A stretch of 64,000 nucleotides of DNA, taken from the NCBI RefSeq assembly GCF_029081005.1, contig NZ_JAJQTQ010000019.1:1-64000 (forward strand), given 5' to 3'. Position 1 is the stretch's first letter, and each line of letters opens with the position of its first letter. The notes beneath the pieces are model-generated. The model ran no database searches, was not told the origin of the DNA, and was given only the letters and a program-made list of their open reading frames with translations. This DNA comes from Halomonas elongata (lineage in GTDB: Bacteria > Pseudomonadota > Gammaproteobacteria > Pseudomonadales > Halomonadaceae). Below, piece by piece: positions 17,709 through 26,455 of the stretch. A program made the translations under genes and the position numbers.

Positions 17709-19239
17709 GAGTGCCGTGGCGGTCGCACGGGCAGGCGTCGGCAAGGCCGCCGACGCTTACCTGAGTGTCGAGAACGTGACGGTCGAGTTCCCCGGGGTCA
17801 AGGCGTTGAACGGGGTGAGCTTCGCCGCCCGGGCGGGGGAGGTCCATGCGTTGATGGGGGAAAACGGTGCCGGCAAGTCGACCCTGCTCAAGGTGCTGAG
17901 TGGCGTCAATCGAGTCAGCGAGGGGGCCTTGTGGCTCGATGGCGAGCGGCACGTCTTCGCCCATGAACGGCAGGCGCTGGCCCAGGGTATCGCCATCATC
18001 TATCAGGAGCTGACGCTGTCGCCGAATCTGTCGGTAGCGGAAAACCTGTTGCTCGGTCAGTTGCCGGAACGACGCGGCATGCTCGATCGTCGCCGCCTGC
18101 ATGAGCGAGCCAGGGAGATCCTTGTCGAGCTGGGGGAAGACTCGGTTCATCCCGCCACCAAGGTCCGCGACCTTTCCATCGGCCAGCAGCAGATGATCGA
18201 GATCGGCCGAGCGCTGTTGCGGGATGCCCGGGTCATCGCCTTCGATGAGCCCACCAGTAGCCTCTCCGTTCAGGAGACCCGGCAGCTCAAGCGCATCGTT
18301 CAGCGCCTGCGCGATGAAGGTCGGGTCGTGCTCTATGTCACGCACCGCATGGAGGAAGTGTTCGAGATGTGCGATGCCGTCACGGTATTCCGCGATGGCC
18401 AGCACATTCGTACCCACGAAACCATGGCGGGGCTCGATCACGACACCCTGGTCAGCGAGATGGTGGGGCGCGACATCGATGATGTCTATGGTTACCGACC
18501 GCGATCCACCGGCGACGTATTGATGGAGGTCGATAGCCTGTGTGGTCGGGGTGTGAATGCGCCGGTCAGTTTTTCGGTGCGGCGTGGCGAGGTATTCGGT
18601 CTGTTCGGCCTGGTCGGTGCCGGTCGCAGCGAGCTGATGCGGCTGGTATGCGGCGTGGAGTCGCCGAGCGAGGGTCAGGTCAGGCTGGACGGCGAAGCGC
18701 GACGTTTCACGACACCCGGTGAAGCGGTTCGCGCCGGTATTGCCATGTGTCCTGAAGACCGCAAGTCCCAGGGCATCTTTCCCATCGCCAGTGTGACCGA
18801 CAACTTGAATATCAGTTGTCGGCGCTTCTTCAAGCGCCTCGGCGGCTTTCGGAACCCCCGCCGCGAGTTGGCCAATACCGAGGACTACATCACGAGGCTC
18901 AGCATCAAGACGCCGGGCCCGCGCACGCGCATCAGCAACCTGTCCGGCGGCAACCAGCAGAAGGTGATCCTGGCACGCTGGTTATCGGAGCGCATCGAGC
19001 TGTTCGTCATGGACGAGCCGACACGCGGAATCGATGTCGGCGCCCGTCGCGACATCTACTCCCTGCTGTACGACCTGGCCGAGAACGACAAGGGCGTGGT
19101 GGTGATTTCCAGCGACTTGGCGGAGATCAGCGCCATCTGCGATCGCATCGGTGTGATGCGCGACGGCGAACTGGTCGACATCGTGTCCCGTGACGAGGCC
19201 ACGCCGGAACGCTTGCTGGGCCTGGCATTGCCGGCCTGA
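17692..19239 (+). CDS. araG: L-arabinose ABC importer ATPase (tandem ATP-binding domains)
   Basis: A 515-residue protein with two ATPase domains, as usual for sugar importers of the AraG/RbsA class. The ATG at 17692 is chosen for a GGGAGG site nine bases upstream. Domain 1 has G-E-N-G-A-G-K-S-T and S-I-G-Q-Q-Q; domain 2 (from about residue 265) has the degenerate P-loop G-L-V-G-A-G-R-S-E typical of the family, with L-S-G-G-N-Q-Q-K-V. It drives the AraH permease. The start lies inside the end of araF, implying coupled translation. Confidence 0.92.
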   Translation: MSSVSESAVAVARAGVGKAADAYLSVENVTVEFPGVKALNGVSFAARAGEVHALMGENGAGKSTLLKVLSGVNRVSEGALWLDGERHVFAHERQALAQGIAIIYQELTLSPNLSVAENLLLGQLPERRGMLDRRRLHERAREILVELGEDSVHPATKVRDLSIGQQQMIEIGRALLRDARVIAFDEPTSSLSVQETRQLKRIVQRLRDEGRVVLYVTHRMEEVFEMCDAVTVFRDGQHIRTHETMAGLDHDTLVSEMVGRDIDDVYGYRPRSTGDVLMEVDSLCGRGVNAPVSFSVRRGEVFGLFGLVGAGRSELMRLVCGVESPSEGQVRLDGEARRFTTPGEAVRAGIAMCPEDRKSQGIFPIASVTDNLNISCRRFFKRLGGFRNPRRELANTEDYITRLSIKTPGPRTRISNLSGGNQQKVILARWLSERIELFVMDEPTRGIDVGARRDIYSLLYDLAENDKGVVVISSDLAEISAICDRIGVMRDGELVDIVSRDEATPERLLGLALPA

Positions 19240-19272
19240 TGACCAGAAGACAACAATGCTTGAGAGACTGTC

Positions 19273-20286
19273 ATGACAATCCAGAAGACTGCTCAGGGCG
19301 ATGGTGTTCAGTCGTCCCTTCCCGAGAGTCGCAAGGCCCTGTCCAAGCCATTGCGCACCCTGCTCGATACCTCGGGCCTTTTTGCCATTTTTGCGCTGCT
19401 GTTCATCGGACTGTCGGTGATGATCCCCGACTTCCTCACCGGTCGTAACATGGTCGGGTTGCTGCTTTCGGTGACCCTGATCGGGACCATTTCCACCACC
19501 ATGATGATGGTGCTCGCGCTCGGTGAGGTCGATCTGTCGGTAGCCTCGATCGTGGCCTTTGCCGGGGTGGTGGCCGCCGTGGTCACCAGTGCTTCCGGCA
19601 GCGTGGTGATCGGCGTGCTGGGTGGCGTGGCTGCCGGCGGCGCGGTGGGGGCCTTCAATGGGTTCGTGGTGGCGCGATTCGGTATCAACTCCTTGATCGC
19701 CACGCTGGCGGCCATGGAGTTCGTGCGGGGGCTGGCCTATATCACCTCGGGCGGCGATGCGGTAATGATCACCGTGCCGGCTTTCTTCGAGCTGGGCAGC
19801 GCCTCTTTCCTGGGACTCACTCTGCCGGTGTGGACCATGATCGGCTGCTTCGTGGTCTTCGGCGTGTTGCTCAACATGACGTCCTTCGGGCGCAATGTGC
19901 TCGCTACCGGCGGCAATGCCGAAGCCGCGGCCCTGGCGGGGGTCAATGTGCGACGCCTGAAGATCATCGTGTTTGGCCTTCAGGGCGTGGTCGCGGGTAT
20001 CGCCGGGGTCTTGCTGACGTCGCGGATGGGCCTGGGTGACCCCAATACCTCGCTGGGTCTGGAACTGGCCGTGATCTCGGCCTGTGTACTGGGCGGCGTG
20101 GCACTTTCCGGGGGGATCGCTTCGATCACCGGCGTGCTGGTCGGGGTGTTGATCATGGGCTGTGTGCAGAACGCCATGGGACTGCTCAACGTGCCGACCT
20201 TCTATCAGTATCTGGTGCGTGGCGCTATCCTGCTGCTGGCGGTGCTGTTCGATCGCTGGAAGCAGACGCGACGCAGTCGAGCCTAG
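19273..20286 (+). CDS. araH: L-arabinose ABC importer permease
   Basis: A 337-residue permease with roughly ten hydrophobic segments after a 35-residue polar start. The motif A-L-G-E-V-D-L-S-V-A-S-I, characteristic of AraH/RbsC-type permeases, is near residue 85. It is the third gene of araFGH and is followed by a good terminator. It forms the membrane channel for L-arabinose. Confidence 0.92.
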   Translation: MTIQKTAQGDGVQSSLPESRKALSKPLRTLLDTSGLFAIFALLFIGLSVMIPDFLTGRNMVGLLLSVTLIGTISTTMMMVLALGEVDLSVASIVAFAGVVAAVVTSASGSVVIGVLGGVAAGGAVGAFNGFVVARFGINSLIATLAAMEFVRGLAYITSGGDAVMITVPAFFELGSASFLGLTLPVWTMIGCFVVFGVLLNMTSFGRNVLATGGNAEAAALAGVNVRRLKIIVFGLQGVVAGIAGVLLTSRMGLGDPNTSLGLELAVISACVLGGVALSGGIASITGVLVGVLIMGCVQNAMGLLNVPTFYQYLVRGAILLLAVLFDRWKQTRRSRA

Positions 20287-20330
20287 GTGTAGACAGGCTT
20301 CGGACAAGATCTGAGCAGCAGTCACCATGA

Positions 20331-20364
20331 AGCCTCCGGAGGTTGATGACGTCCGGAGGCTTTT
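20331..20364 (+). terminator. Rho-independent terminator of araFGH
   Basis: A 10-bp stem (AGCCTCCGGA 20331-20340 with TCCGGAGGCT 20352-20361) with an 11-nt loop is followed by TTT and G. It separates araFGH from the lactonase gene. Confidence 0.85.
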
Positions 20365-20415
20365 GTCGTCGTGGCAGGATAATCGCATCACTTGATGAAA
20401 CGAACGGAAGAGATG

Positions 20416-21309
20416 ATGACAACGCTATCGAATGCCGTGGAGCTCGCTCTCGAGCTCGACATGAGCCTGGGCGAGAGTCCGGTCTGGTCCACCGAGCGAC
20501 AGACGTTGTACTGGGTCGATATCAATCGCGGCCATGTCTATGCCTGGTCGCCGGCTGGTCACGAAACACCGCGGCGGCACGATTTCGAGCATACGGTCGG
20601 TTGCGTGGCACTGACCGAGGAGGGACTGCTGGTAGCCACCGCGCCGGGCTTGACGCATCTGTCGCTGCCGTCAGGCGAGCACAGCGATCCGGGCGTGGCC
20701 AATCCCGAGTGGGGCCTTGATGGAGGCAATCGCTTCAATGATGGTCGCTGTGATCCGGCCGGGCGCTTCTGGGTCGGAACCTTGAATCCCGAACAGGGGG
20801 GCGCGGCCCTGTATCGTCTGGAAGACGGACACCTGATCGCCGCCAGGCGCGATCTGCACATTGCCAATGGGCTGGCCTTCAGCCCGGATGGCCGCTGGCT
20901 GTACCACACCGATTCACCGACACGTCGGGTGATGCGCCATGCCTTCGATGCCGCGACCGGCGAGGTCGGCGTGGGCGAGACCTGGATCGATCTGGACGCG
21001 CACGATCTTCCCGGCGTGCCGGACGGCGCCGCGGTAGATATCGACGGTCACTACTGGAGTGCGCTGTACGGAGGCGCTCGGGTGGCCCGCTTCGATTCCG
21101 AGGGCCGTCTCGTGGCGCAATACGCCGTCCCGTGCCCGAACCCGACGATGGTGGCCTTCGGCGGTCGCGATCTGCGTACCCTCTATATCACCACCGCCAC
21201 CCAAGACATGGATGACCAGGCGTTGCGTCGTCACCCCCTGGCGGGCAGCCTTTTGTCACTCGAGGTGGAAACGCCGGGTCTGGCGGAGCCTTGCCTGACC
21301 CGGCGATGA
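20416..21309 (+). CDS. araB: SMP-30/gluconolactonase-family sugar lactonase, probable L-arabinolactonase
   Basis: A 297-residue six-bladed propeller lactonase. Two adjacent ATGs (20413, 20416) follow GGAAG; I choose 20416 for spacing, and an upstream ATG at 20392 lacks a ribosome site. Metal ligands expected of the family are visible: the Glu of G-E-S-P-V-W, the Asn of R-F-N-D-G, the Asn of I-A-N-G-L-A-F-S-P-D-G and the Asp of the P-D-G-A-A-V-D-I-D-G blade. It would open L-arabino-1,4-lactone (or galacto/xylonolactone) between the dehydrogenase at 5273 and the dehydratases at 1619/3390. The symbol is the Azospirillum one, not ribulokinase. Confidence 0.75.
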   Translation: MTTLSNAVELALELDMSLGESPVWSTERQTLYWVDINRGHVYAWSPAGHETPRRHDFEHTVGCVALTEEGLLVATAPGLTHLSLPSGEHSDPGVANPEWGLDGGNRFNDGRCDPAGRFWVGTLNPEQGGAALYRLEDGHLIAARRDLHIANGLAFSPDGRWLYHTDSPTRRVMRHAFDAATGEVGVGETWIDLDAHDLPGVPDGAAVDIDGHYWSALYGGARVARFDSEGRLVAQYAVPCPNPTMVAFGGRDLRTLYITTATQDMDDQALRRHPLAGSLLSLEVETPGLAEPCLTRR

Positions 21310-21315
21310 GTGTCG

Positions 21316-21381
21316 TCAGGCAAGTATGCCTTCGAGCCGGAAGGTGCCGAAGCCCGGGGTGGGCAATGTGATGGTCGTCAT
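21316..21381 (-). pseudogene. N-terminal remnant of a dkgB-like aldo/keto reductase
   Basis: A 21-codon frame reads MTTITLPTPGFGTFRLEGIL then A and stop. The G-F-G-T-F-R-L pattern is the first beta hairpin of 2,5-diketo-gluconate reductase B-type aldo/keto reductases, which need about 270 residues. An AAGGAG site precedes the ATG by six bases, and the gene lies 38 bp after mdaB on the same strand, so it keeps the layout of a real second gene. The body is missing: the lactonase ends only six bases beyond the stop. A deletion during acquisition or rearrangement of the arabinose block is the simplest reading. Confidence 0.55.
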
Positions 21382-21419
21382 GTTCGCTCCTTGGATGGGT
21401 GGGGCTCGGGGCGTCGGGT

Positions 21420-22019
21420 TCAAGCGCCGGTCGCGGCGGCGTCGACGAAGACCCGTTCCAGGTGCGCACGGTACTCGTCCTGATGGGTGTCGATGTCCGG
21501 TGCCTTGATCACATCGTTGGCCAGGTAGGTCGGCAGGGCACTCATGCCGAGGAACTCCATGGCCTTGTGCACGGGAAAATAAACGCCGTCGACGCCGCGT
21601 CCTTCGAAGAAATTGCCAGGCTGGTCGAAGGCCTCGCTCGGTGCATTCCAGGTCAGCGACAGCAGGTAATGCTTGCCCTGCAGCAGGCCCCCGCTGCCGT
21701 ACTGGAGGCTGGGATCATGGCGTGAGCGACCGTCGCTGGCGTACAGGCTGCCATGGCCCTGGGTGAGCACCTCGTCCAGGTAGCGCTTGACGGTCCAGGG
21801 CGTGCCCATCCACCAGCCGGGCATCTGCAGGATGATGGCGTCGGCCCAGAGCCATTTCTTGATCTCGGTCTCGGTGTCATAGCCGTCGTCGATGCGGGTC
21901 TCCTGAAGCTGATGGCCCTGCTCGGCCAGGGTGCCGCGAGCCGTTTCGTGCAGGGTGTCATTGTAGCGGCCGCCGGAGTGGGCAAAGGCCTTGGCGCCGT
22001 TGAGTAGCAGAATATTCAT
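21420..22019 (-). CDS. mdaB: NAD(P)H:quinone oxidoreductase MdaB (flavodoxin fold)
   Basis: A 199-residue cytoplasmic flavoprotein. The ATG at 22019 gives the family opening N-I-L-L-L-N-G-A-K-A-F-A-H-S; an ATG three codons upstream is possible. Diagnostic stretches include Q-M-P-G-W-W-M-G-x-P-W-T-V-K-x-Y, G-H-G-x-L-Y-A-S-D-G-R and L-S-L-T-W-N-A-P, which match E. coli MdaB. It performs two-electron reduction of quinones with FAD, limiting semiquinone stress. It diverges from a LysR regulator and is followed by the dkgB remnant. Confidence 0.9.
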   Translation of the reverse strand: MNILLLNGAKAFAHSGGRYNDTLHETARGTLAEQGHQLQETRIDDGYDTETEIKKWLWADAIILQMPGWWMGTPWTVKRYLDEVLTQGHGSLYASDGRSRHDPSLQYGSGGLLQGKHYLLSLTWNAPSEAFDQPGNFFEGRGVDGVYFPVHKAMEFLGMSALPTYLANDVIKAPDIDTHQDEYRAHLERVFVDAAATGA

Positions 22020-22253
22020 AAAATCCATTAAGTGGCTAATGAGTTGCGTGCCCGGTAGATGCGCGCGAAAGCAGTGGCCTTCAATGCTCGTCCAGCGCAA
22101 AACACTTTCTCGATGGGCGCAAAGGTGTGGCTCGGGACGGGGCCGTCACGCGAATGTCACGGGCGGTGATCGGGTCGTGGGTGGTTCAGAAGCCTCGACG
22201 GTTGGGCAGTCTGCGCCGACTTTTCTGCATGATAAATGTGGGTAAAATGGAAA

Positions 22254-22270
22254 CACTTTTTCGGAAAGTG
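22254..22270. promoter_or_regulatory. Palindromic site between mdaB and its LysR regulator
   Basis: CACTTTTTCGGAAAGTG pairs CACTTT with AAAGTG around TTCGG, 36 bp before the LysR start. The half AACACTTTCTCG recurs at 22101-22112, nearer mdaB. This arrangement fits a LysR regulator repressing itself and activating mdaB. Confidence 0.5.
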
Positions 22271-22305
22271 CAATAATAGGTCGTGTCCGGCGAGGAGAAT
22301 CCGAC

Positions 22306-23199
22306 TTGCAGAGTCGTACGGAAGATCTTGAGCTGCTCGTGGCGGTCGTCGACAGCGGCGGATTCAGCGCTGCCGCCCGGCGGCTGGATATTCCGGTGGC
22401 GCGGGTGTCGCACGCCGTGCAGCGACTCGAGCGACGGCTCGATACGCCGTTGCTCAATCGCACGACTCGCAGCGTGACGCTGACCAGCGAGGGTCGGGTG
22501 TTCGTCGAGCAGGTGCGCGATGGGCTAGGTCGGCTCGCCGAGGCCGAGGAAGCCATGCGTCTCAGTCGAGAACGGCCCAGCGGGCCGCTGCGGGTGGACG
22601 CGGCGACGCCCTTCATGCTGCATCAACTGGTGCCGTTGATCGGAGACTTCCGGGACTGCTACCCGGGCATCGAGCTGGAGCTTTCGGCCTCGGACGACAT
22701 CATCAATCTGCTCGAGCAGCGCACCGATGTGGCGATCCGCATCGGTGGCCTGGAGGATTCCACTCTGCATGCCCGTTCACTGGGGCGCTCGCCGTTGCAG
22801 CTGGTGGCCAGTCCGCAGTATCTGGAGCGCCACGGCGTGCCGGTCAGCCCTGCAGCGTTGCGCGACCATAGACTGCTGGGGTTTCTCAATGTCAATAACC
22901 TCAACCACTGGCCAGTGGAGGGCCTGACCCGACAGGGGGCCAATATCCAGCCCCAGTTGAGCACGTCCAGCGGCGAGGTCATGCTTCAGCTTTGCCTGGC
23001 CGGCGAAGGCATCGCCTGTCTGTCGCGCTTCATGATTCAGGACGAGCTGGTCCAGGGAAGGCTGGTCAGTCTGATGGCCGACCGCATCATCAGTCCCAAT
23101 CCGCGAGAGCAGGTTCAGGCGGTCTACTACCGCAACACGGCCCTGTCGGCTCGGATCGGCGCCTTTCTGGACTTCGTCGCGCCGAGGCTACGGCTGTAA
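22306..23199 (+). CDS. LysR-family regulator divergent from mdaB
   Basis: A 297-residue LysR-type regulator starting at TTG 22306, with GAGGAG nine bases upstream. The HTH is in residues 4-62 (D-L-E-L-L-V-A-V-V-D-S-G-G-F-S-A-A-A-R-R-L, then S-H-A-V-Q-R-L-E-R-R-L); the effector domain contains the D-V-A-I-R-I-G motif typical of the CrgA/DmlR-like subgroup. Control of the divergent mdaB (and formerly dkgB) is the natural inference. No ligand can be assigned. Confidence 0.88.
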   Translation: MQSRTEDLELLVAVVDSGGFSAAARRLDIPVARVSHAVQRLERRLDTPLLNRTTRSVTLTSEGRVFVEQVRDGLGRLAEAEEAMRLSRERPSGPLRVDAATPFMLHQLVPLIGDFRDCYPGIELELSASDDIINLLEQRTDVAIRIGGLEDSTLHARSLGRSPLQLVASPQYLERHGVPVSPAALRDHRLLGFLNVNNLNHWPVEGLTRQGANIQPQLSTSSGEVMLQLCLAGEGIACLSRFMIQDELVQGRLVSLMADRIISPNPREQVQAVYYRNTALSARIGAFLDFVAPRLRL

Positions 23200-23277
23200 A
23201 CCGGCCGGTCGGAGGAGGGAAATCCTATTCCTCACGGGCACTGGCATCCGCGTCGCGGTCCCGGCATCCTGTGGGGC

Positions 23278-23964
23278 ATGACCCTCGAATTTCGCCCCCG
23301 GCTCGGCAGCGTCGAGCGATGCTATCCGCCCGACTGCCTCAGCGATACCCATGACCACCACCAGTTGCTGGTGGGGCTCGACGGCCGCGTGGACGTCGAG
23401 GTGGAGGGGCGCGGTGCGGCCGTGGTGCCCGGCGGTGTCTGTGTGATTCCCGCCGCCGCGACCCATCATTACCTGGGGCTGGGTATCGACAATCGTTGCC
23501 GCGTGCTGGATCTGCCGATTGGCAAAGACGCCATCGATGCGTTGTTCGAGCGCATCCGCTTTCTGAGCCTGTCGCCGGAGGAGGCCCGGAGCCTGGACGA
23601 TGGTGCCCTGCTGGCACGGCTCGGTGGTGCGCCGCCCTGGTGTGGGCCGCGGCTCAATATGGCGCGGCTGACCCGGCTGGTGCAGGACGATCCGGCCGCG
23701 CCCTGGAACCTGGCGCGCCTGGCCGAGGCCGCCAGGCTTTCGGAGCGCCAGTTGCGTCGCAGTATTCTCGACGCTACCAGCCAGCCTCCCTGGCAGTGGC
23801 TGCAGGGCCAGCGCCTGGCCCGGGCCGAGCGTATGCTGACAACCGGCGATGCCACGATCACCGAGATCGCCCTGGCCTGCGGCTTCGCCGACGGGGCCCA
23901 GTTCAGCCGCCACTTCCGCCGTTGGCGGGGCATGACGCCGAGTGACTTCCGCCGCCGGCCATGA
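23278..23964 (+). CDS. AraC-family regulator with small cupin sensor
   Basis: A 228-residue regulator. Residues 1-80 form a cupin-like pocket (H-D-H-H-Q-L-L-V-G-L-D-G, then P-G-G-V-C-V-I-P-A), and residues 135-228 are the double HTH ending with E-I-A-L-A-C-G-F-A-D-G-A-Q-F-S-R-H-F-R-R-W-R-G-M-T-P-S. It is shorter than usual AraC proteins because the sensor is compact. It lies 75 bp before a DMT exporter gene on the same strand and may regulate it; the effector is unknown. Confidence 0.85.
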   Translation: MTLEFRPRLGSVERCYPPDCLSDTHDHHQLLVGLDGRVDVEVEGRGAAVVPGGVCVIPAAATHHYLGLGIDNRCRVLDLPIGKDAIDALFERIRFLSLSPEEARSLDDGALLARLGGAPPWCGPRLNMARLTRLVQDDPAAPWNLARLAEAARLSERQLRRSILDATSQPPWQWLQGQRLARAERMLTTGDATITEIALACGFADGAQFSRHFRRWRGMTPSDFRRRP

Positions 23965-24039
23965 TGGCCGAAATCGACAAGCCGTCGTCGCGTCGAGCGG
24001 TCACACTCGTCGGTCCATCCCGCGAATGGAGACCTCGAG

Positions 24040-24960
24040 ATGTCGGCCGAGTCCACCGCCGAGGCGCATCGCGCCACCCTGTGGGGTGCCAGTACCGTTC
24101 TCAACTGGGCGACCCTGGCGTTGTTCACCCAATGGGCCGGCCCGGTGCCGCCTTTCCTGCTCACCGCGCTGTGCTTCGGTCTGGCCGGCGGCCTGGCGCT
24201 GCTGGTGTTCCTGGCGCGCGGTGATGGTCCGGCCCTGGCCGAGGCCTTCCGCCAGCCGCCTGCGGGCTGGCTGTTGGGCGTCGGGGGGCTGTTCGGCTAT
24301 CACCTCTGCTACTTCATCGCCCAGCAGAACGCGCCAGCGGCCAACGCGGGGTTGATCAGCTACCTCTGGCCCTTGCTGATCGTCATCCTGGCCGGCTTGC
24401 TGCTGCCGGGCGAGCGTCTTCGCGGCATCCATCTGCTGGGCGGCATCTGCGGCTTCCTGGGGGCGGCGCTGCTGGTGGGCCCCGACGGTCTCGACTGGGC
24501 AGGGGAGTACACGCCGGGCTATCTGGCTGCGTTGCTGGCCGCCTTTATCTGGAGCGGTTACTCGGTGGTCTCGCGGCTGCTGGCGCGCATCCCCACCACG
24601 GCGGTGGCCTGGAACTGCCTGGGCGCCGCTGTGCTGGCGCTCGCTTGCCACCTTGCCTGGGAACCGCTCGGCTGGCCCGAGGGGGCGAATCTCTGGGCGA
24701 TCCTGGCCCTGGGGCTGGGCCCGGTGGGCAGCGCTTTCTTCACCTGGGACCTGGGCATGAAACGCGGTCAGGTGCGCTTGCTGGGGCTGTTGTCCTACGC
24801 CACGCCGCTGTTTTCCACCCTGGTGCTGATCGCCGCCGGCCTGGCGACAGCCAACCCGACCCTGCTGCTCGCCGCGGTCCTGATCTGTGGGGGCGCGCTG
24901 ATCGGAAGCGGCATGCTGGGAAGCCGACGATCTGGACGGTCAAGTGAAGCATCGCGATGA
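24040..24960 (+). CDS. DMT-superfamily (EamA) exporter
   Basis: A 306-residue inner-membrane protein with ten hydrophobic segments in two EamA repeats (about 15-145 and 160-295). The segments F-G-Y-H-L-C-Y-F-I-A and A-N-A-G-L-I-S-Y-L-W-P-L-L-I-V resemble YddG-like aromatic amino-acid exporters. The ATG follows TGGAG. Export of an amino acid or related metabolite is likely, with the substrate unproven. It follows the AraC regulator and converges on the aldehyde dehydrogenase. Confidence 0.82.
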   Translation: MSAESTAEAHRATLWGASTVLNWATLALFTQWAGPVPPFLLTALCFGLAGGLALLVFLARGDGPALAEAFRQPPAGWLLGVGGLFGYHLCYFIAQQNAPAANAGLISYLWPLLIVILAGLLLPGERLRGIHLLGGICGFLGAALLVGPDGLDWAGEYTPGYLAALLAAFIWSGYSVVSRLLARIPTTAVAWNCLGAAVLALACHLAWEPLGWPEGANLWAILALGLGPVGSAFFTWDLGMKRGQVRLLGLLSYATPLFSTLVLIAAGLATANPTLLLAAVLICGGALIGSGMLGSRRSGRSSEASR

Positions 24961-25012
24961 CAACGAAGCCGCCCGTCGGGCGGCCCGTTTCGTTGGATCG
25001 GAAGGGGGCGTT

Positions 25013-26455
25013 TCAGGCGGGCAGGGTGACGTACCGTGTCTCCAGATAGGCGTCGAGGCCCGCGCGGCCGAGTTCGCGACCGATGCCGCTGCCCTTCATG
25101 CCGCCCCAGCCGAGTCCTGGCGGGGCCACCTGGTGAGTGTTGCACCAGACATTGCCCGCCTGGAGCCGTGCGGCGATATCGGCGGCGCGGCCCTTGTCGC
25201 CGGCGACGACAGTGGCGGCCAGGCCGAAGGCGCTGTCGTTGGCCAGGGCGATCGCCTCGTCATCACTGACCACGCGACGCGTGCACAGGATGGGACCGAA
25301 GATTTCCTCGCGCCACAGCCGGCTCGTGGTGGGCACATCGCGAAAGACCCGGGGGGCGATGAAATAGCCGTGATCGGGCAAGGCCGGGAACGGGTCGCTA
25401 CCGGAATCGAGTCCTTCCTGCTCGGCGGCGGCCAGATAGCCGAGTACCCGCTCGTACTGGGCGGTATTGACCAGTGGACCGAGCGTGGTGGCGTTGTCCA
25501 GCGGGTTGCCCGGGACGAGGTCGGCGATGGCCGCGTCGAGGCGCTCATGGAGGGTATCGGCCAGTGACTCGTGGACCAGCAGCCGCGAGGTCGCCGAGCA
25601 CATCTGGCCGGCATTGTAGGCGAAACCTGCCAGGACCAGCTCGGCGGCCAGATCCGGGTCGGCATCTTCGCTGACCAGGATCGGCGACTTGCCGCCGAGC
25701 TCCAGGGAAACGTTGCGGGTTCCCCGGGCGGCAGCGGCCATCACGGCCTCGCCCACGGGGTTGCTGCCGGTGAAGGACAGCTTGTCGACCCCGGGGTGGG
25801 CGGTCAGCGCCTCGCCCACGCCTCGGCCGTCGCCGTGCACCAGGTTGAAGACACCGGGCGGCAGGTCGACCTCGAGGGCGATCTCGGCCAGTGCCTGTTC
25901 GGGAAGCGGTGTGACCTCGGAGGGCTTGAAGACTACCGTGCAGCCGGCGGCGAGGGCCGGGGCAATCTTCCAGGCGCTGCTGACCAGGGGAAAGTTCCAG
26001 GGGGTGATCAAGCCGGCCACGCCGACCGGGTCCTGGTAGCGTCGCGATACCATGTCCGCTTCGCCCGTGGCGACTGCCTCGCCCTGGCGCGCATCCAGCG
26101 CGCGGGCTTCGCCCGCATAGTAACGGTAGCAGGCGATGGCGTCGGCCAGGTCCTGGTCGGCTTCGGCCAGCGGTTTGCCGTTGTTGCGGCTGGAAAGCTG
26201 GACGAGCGAGGCGCGACGGGCCTCGATGGTGTCGGCAATGGCATCGATGAAGCGGCCGCGACGCTTGCCCGAGAGAGCTCGCCAACCGGCCAGCGCACGG
26301 CGGGCGGCGGCCACGGCATCGTTCACGTCGGCGGGATCGCCGGCGGTCACAGCGGCGATGGAGACTTCGCGATACGGATCGAGGACGTCCAGGCGTCGCG
26401 TGGCCCGGCTTTCCACCCAGGCGTTATCGATGAAGTGTCGTGTCAGTGTGCTCAT
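25013..26455 (-). CDS. Aldehyde dehydrogenase, betaine/amino-aldehyde type
   Basis: A 480-residue NAD(P)-dependent aldehyde dehydrogenase of usual length. The active-site Glu lies in L-E-L-G-G-K-S-P and the nucleophile in G-Q-M-C-S-A-T-S-R; the P-W-N-F-P motif and a G-x-G-R-E-x-G-x-x-G C-terminal segment place it near betaine-aldehyde and amino-aldehyde dehydrogenases. It is the last gene of the minus-strand cluster and overlaps the upstream permease by four bases. If the cluster is the arginine transaminase route, the substrate is 4-guanidinobutyraldehyde. If it handles trimethylated analogues, the substrate would be 4-trimethylaminobutyraldehyde, giving gamma-butyrobetaine. Confidence 0.85.
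   Translation of the reverse strand: MSTLTRHFIDNAWVESRATRRLDVLDPYREVSIAAVTAGDPADVNDAVAAARRALAGWRALSGKRRGRFIDAIADTIEARRASLVQLSSRNNGKPLAEADQDLADAIACYRYYAGEARALDARQGEAVATGEADMVSRRYQDPVGVAGLITPWNFPLVSSAWKIAPALAAGCTVVFKPSEVTPLPEQALAEIALEVDLPPGVFNLVHGDGRGVGEALTAHPGVDKLSFTGSNPVGEAVMAAAARGTRNVSLELGGKSPILVSEDADPDLAAELVLAGFAYNAGQMCSATSRLLVHESLADTLHERLDAAIADLVPGNPLDNATTLGPLVNTAQYERVLGYLAAAEQEGLDSGSDPFPALPDHGYFIAPRVFRDVPTTSRLWREEIFGPILCTRRVVSDDEAIALANDSAFGLAATVVAGDKGRAADIAARLQAGNVWCNTHQVAPPGLGWGGMKGSGIGRELGRAGLDAYLETRYVTLPA

Noticed and set aside
18982..20391. 469-codon His/Gln/Asp-rich minus-strand frame
   Set aside because: It is antisense to araG/araH; its composition is typical of antisense membrane-protein frames.
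24001..24651. 216-codon minus-strand frame over the DMT exporter
   Set aside because: No ribosome site, Gln/Arg-rich antisense composition, and the exporter frame has clear membrane helices.
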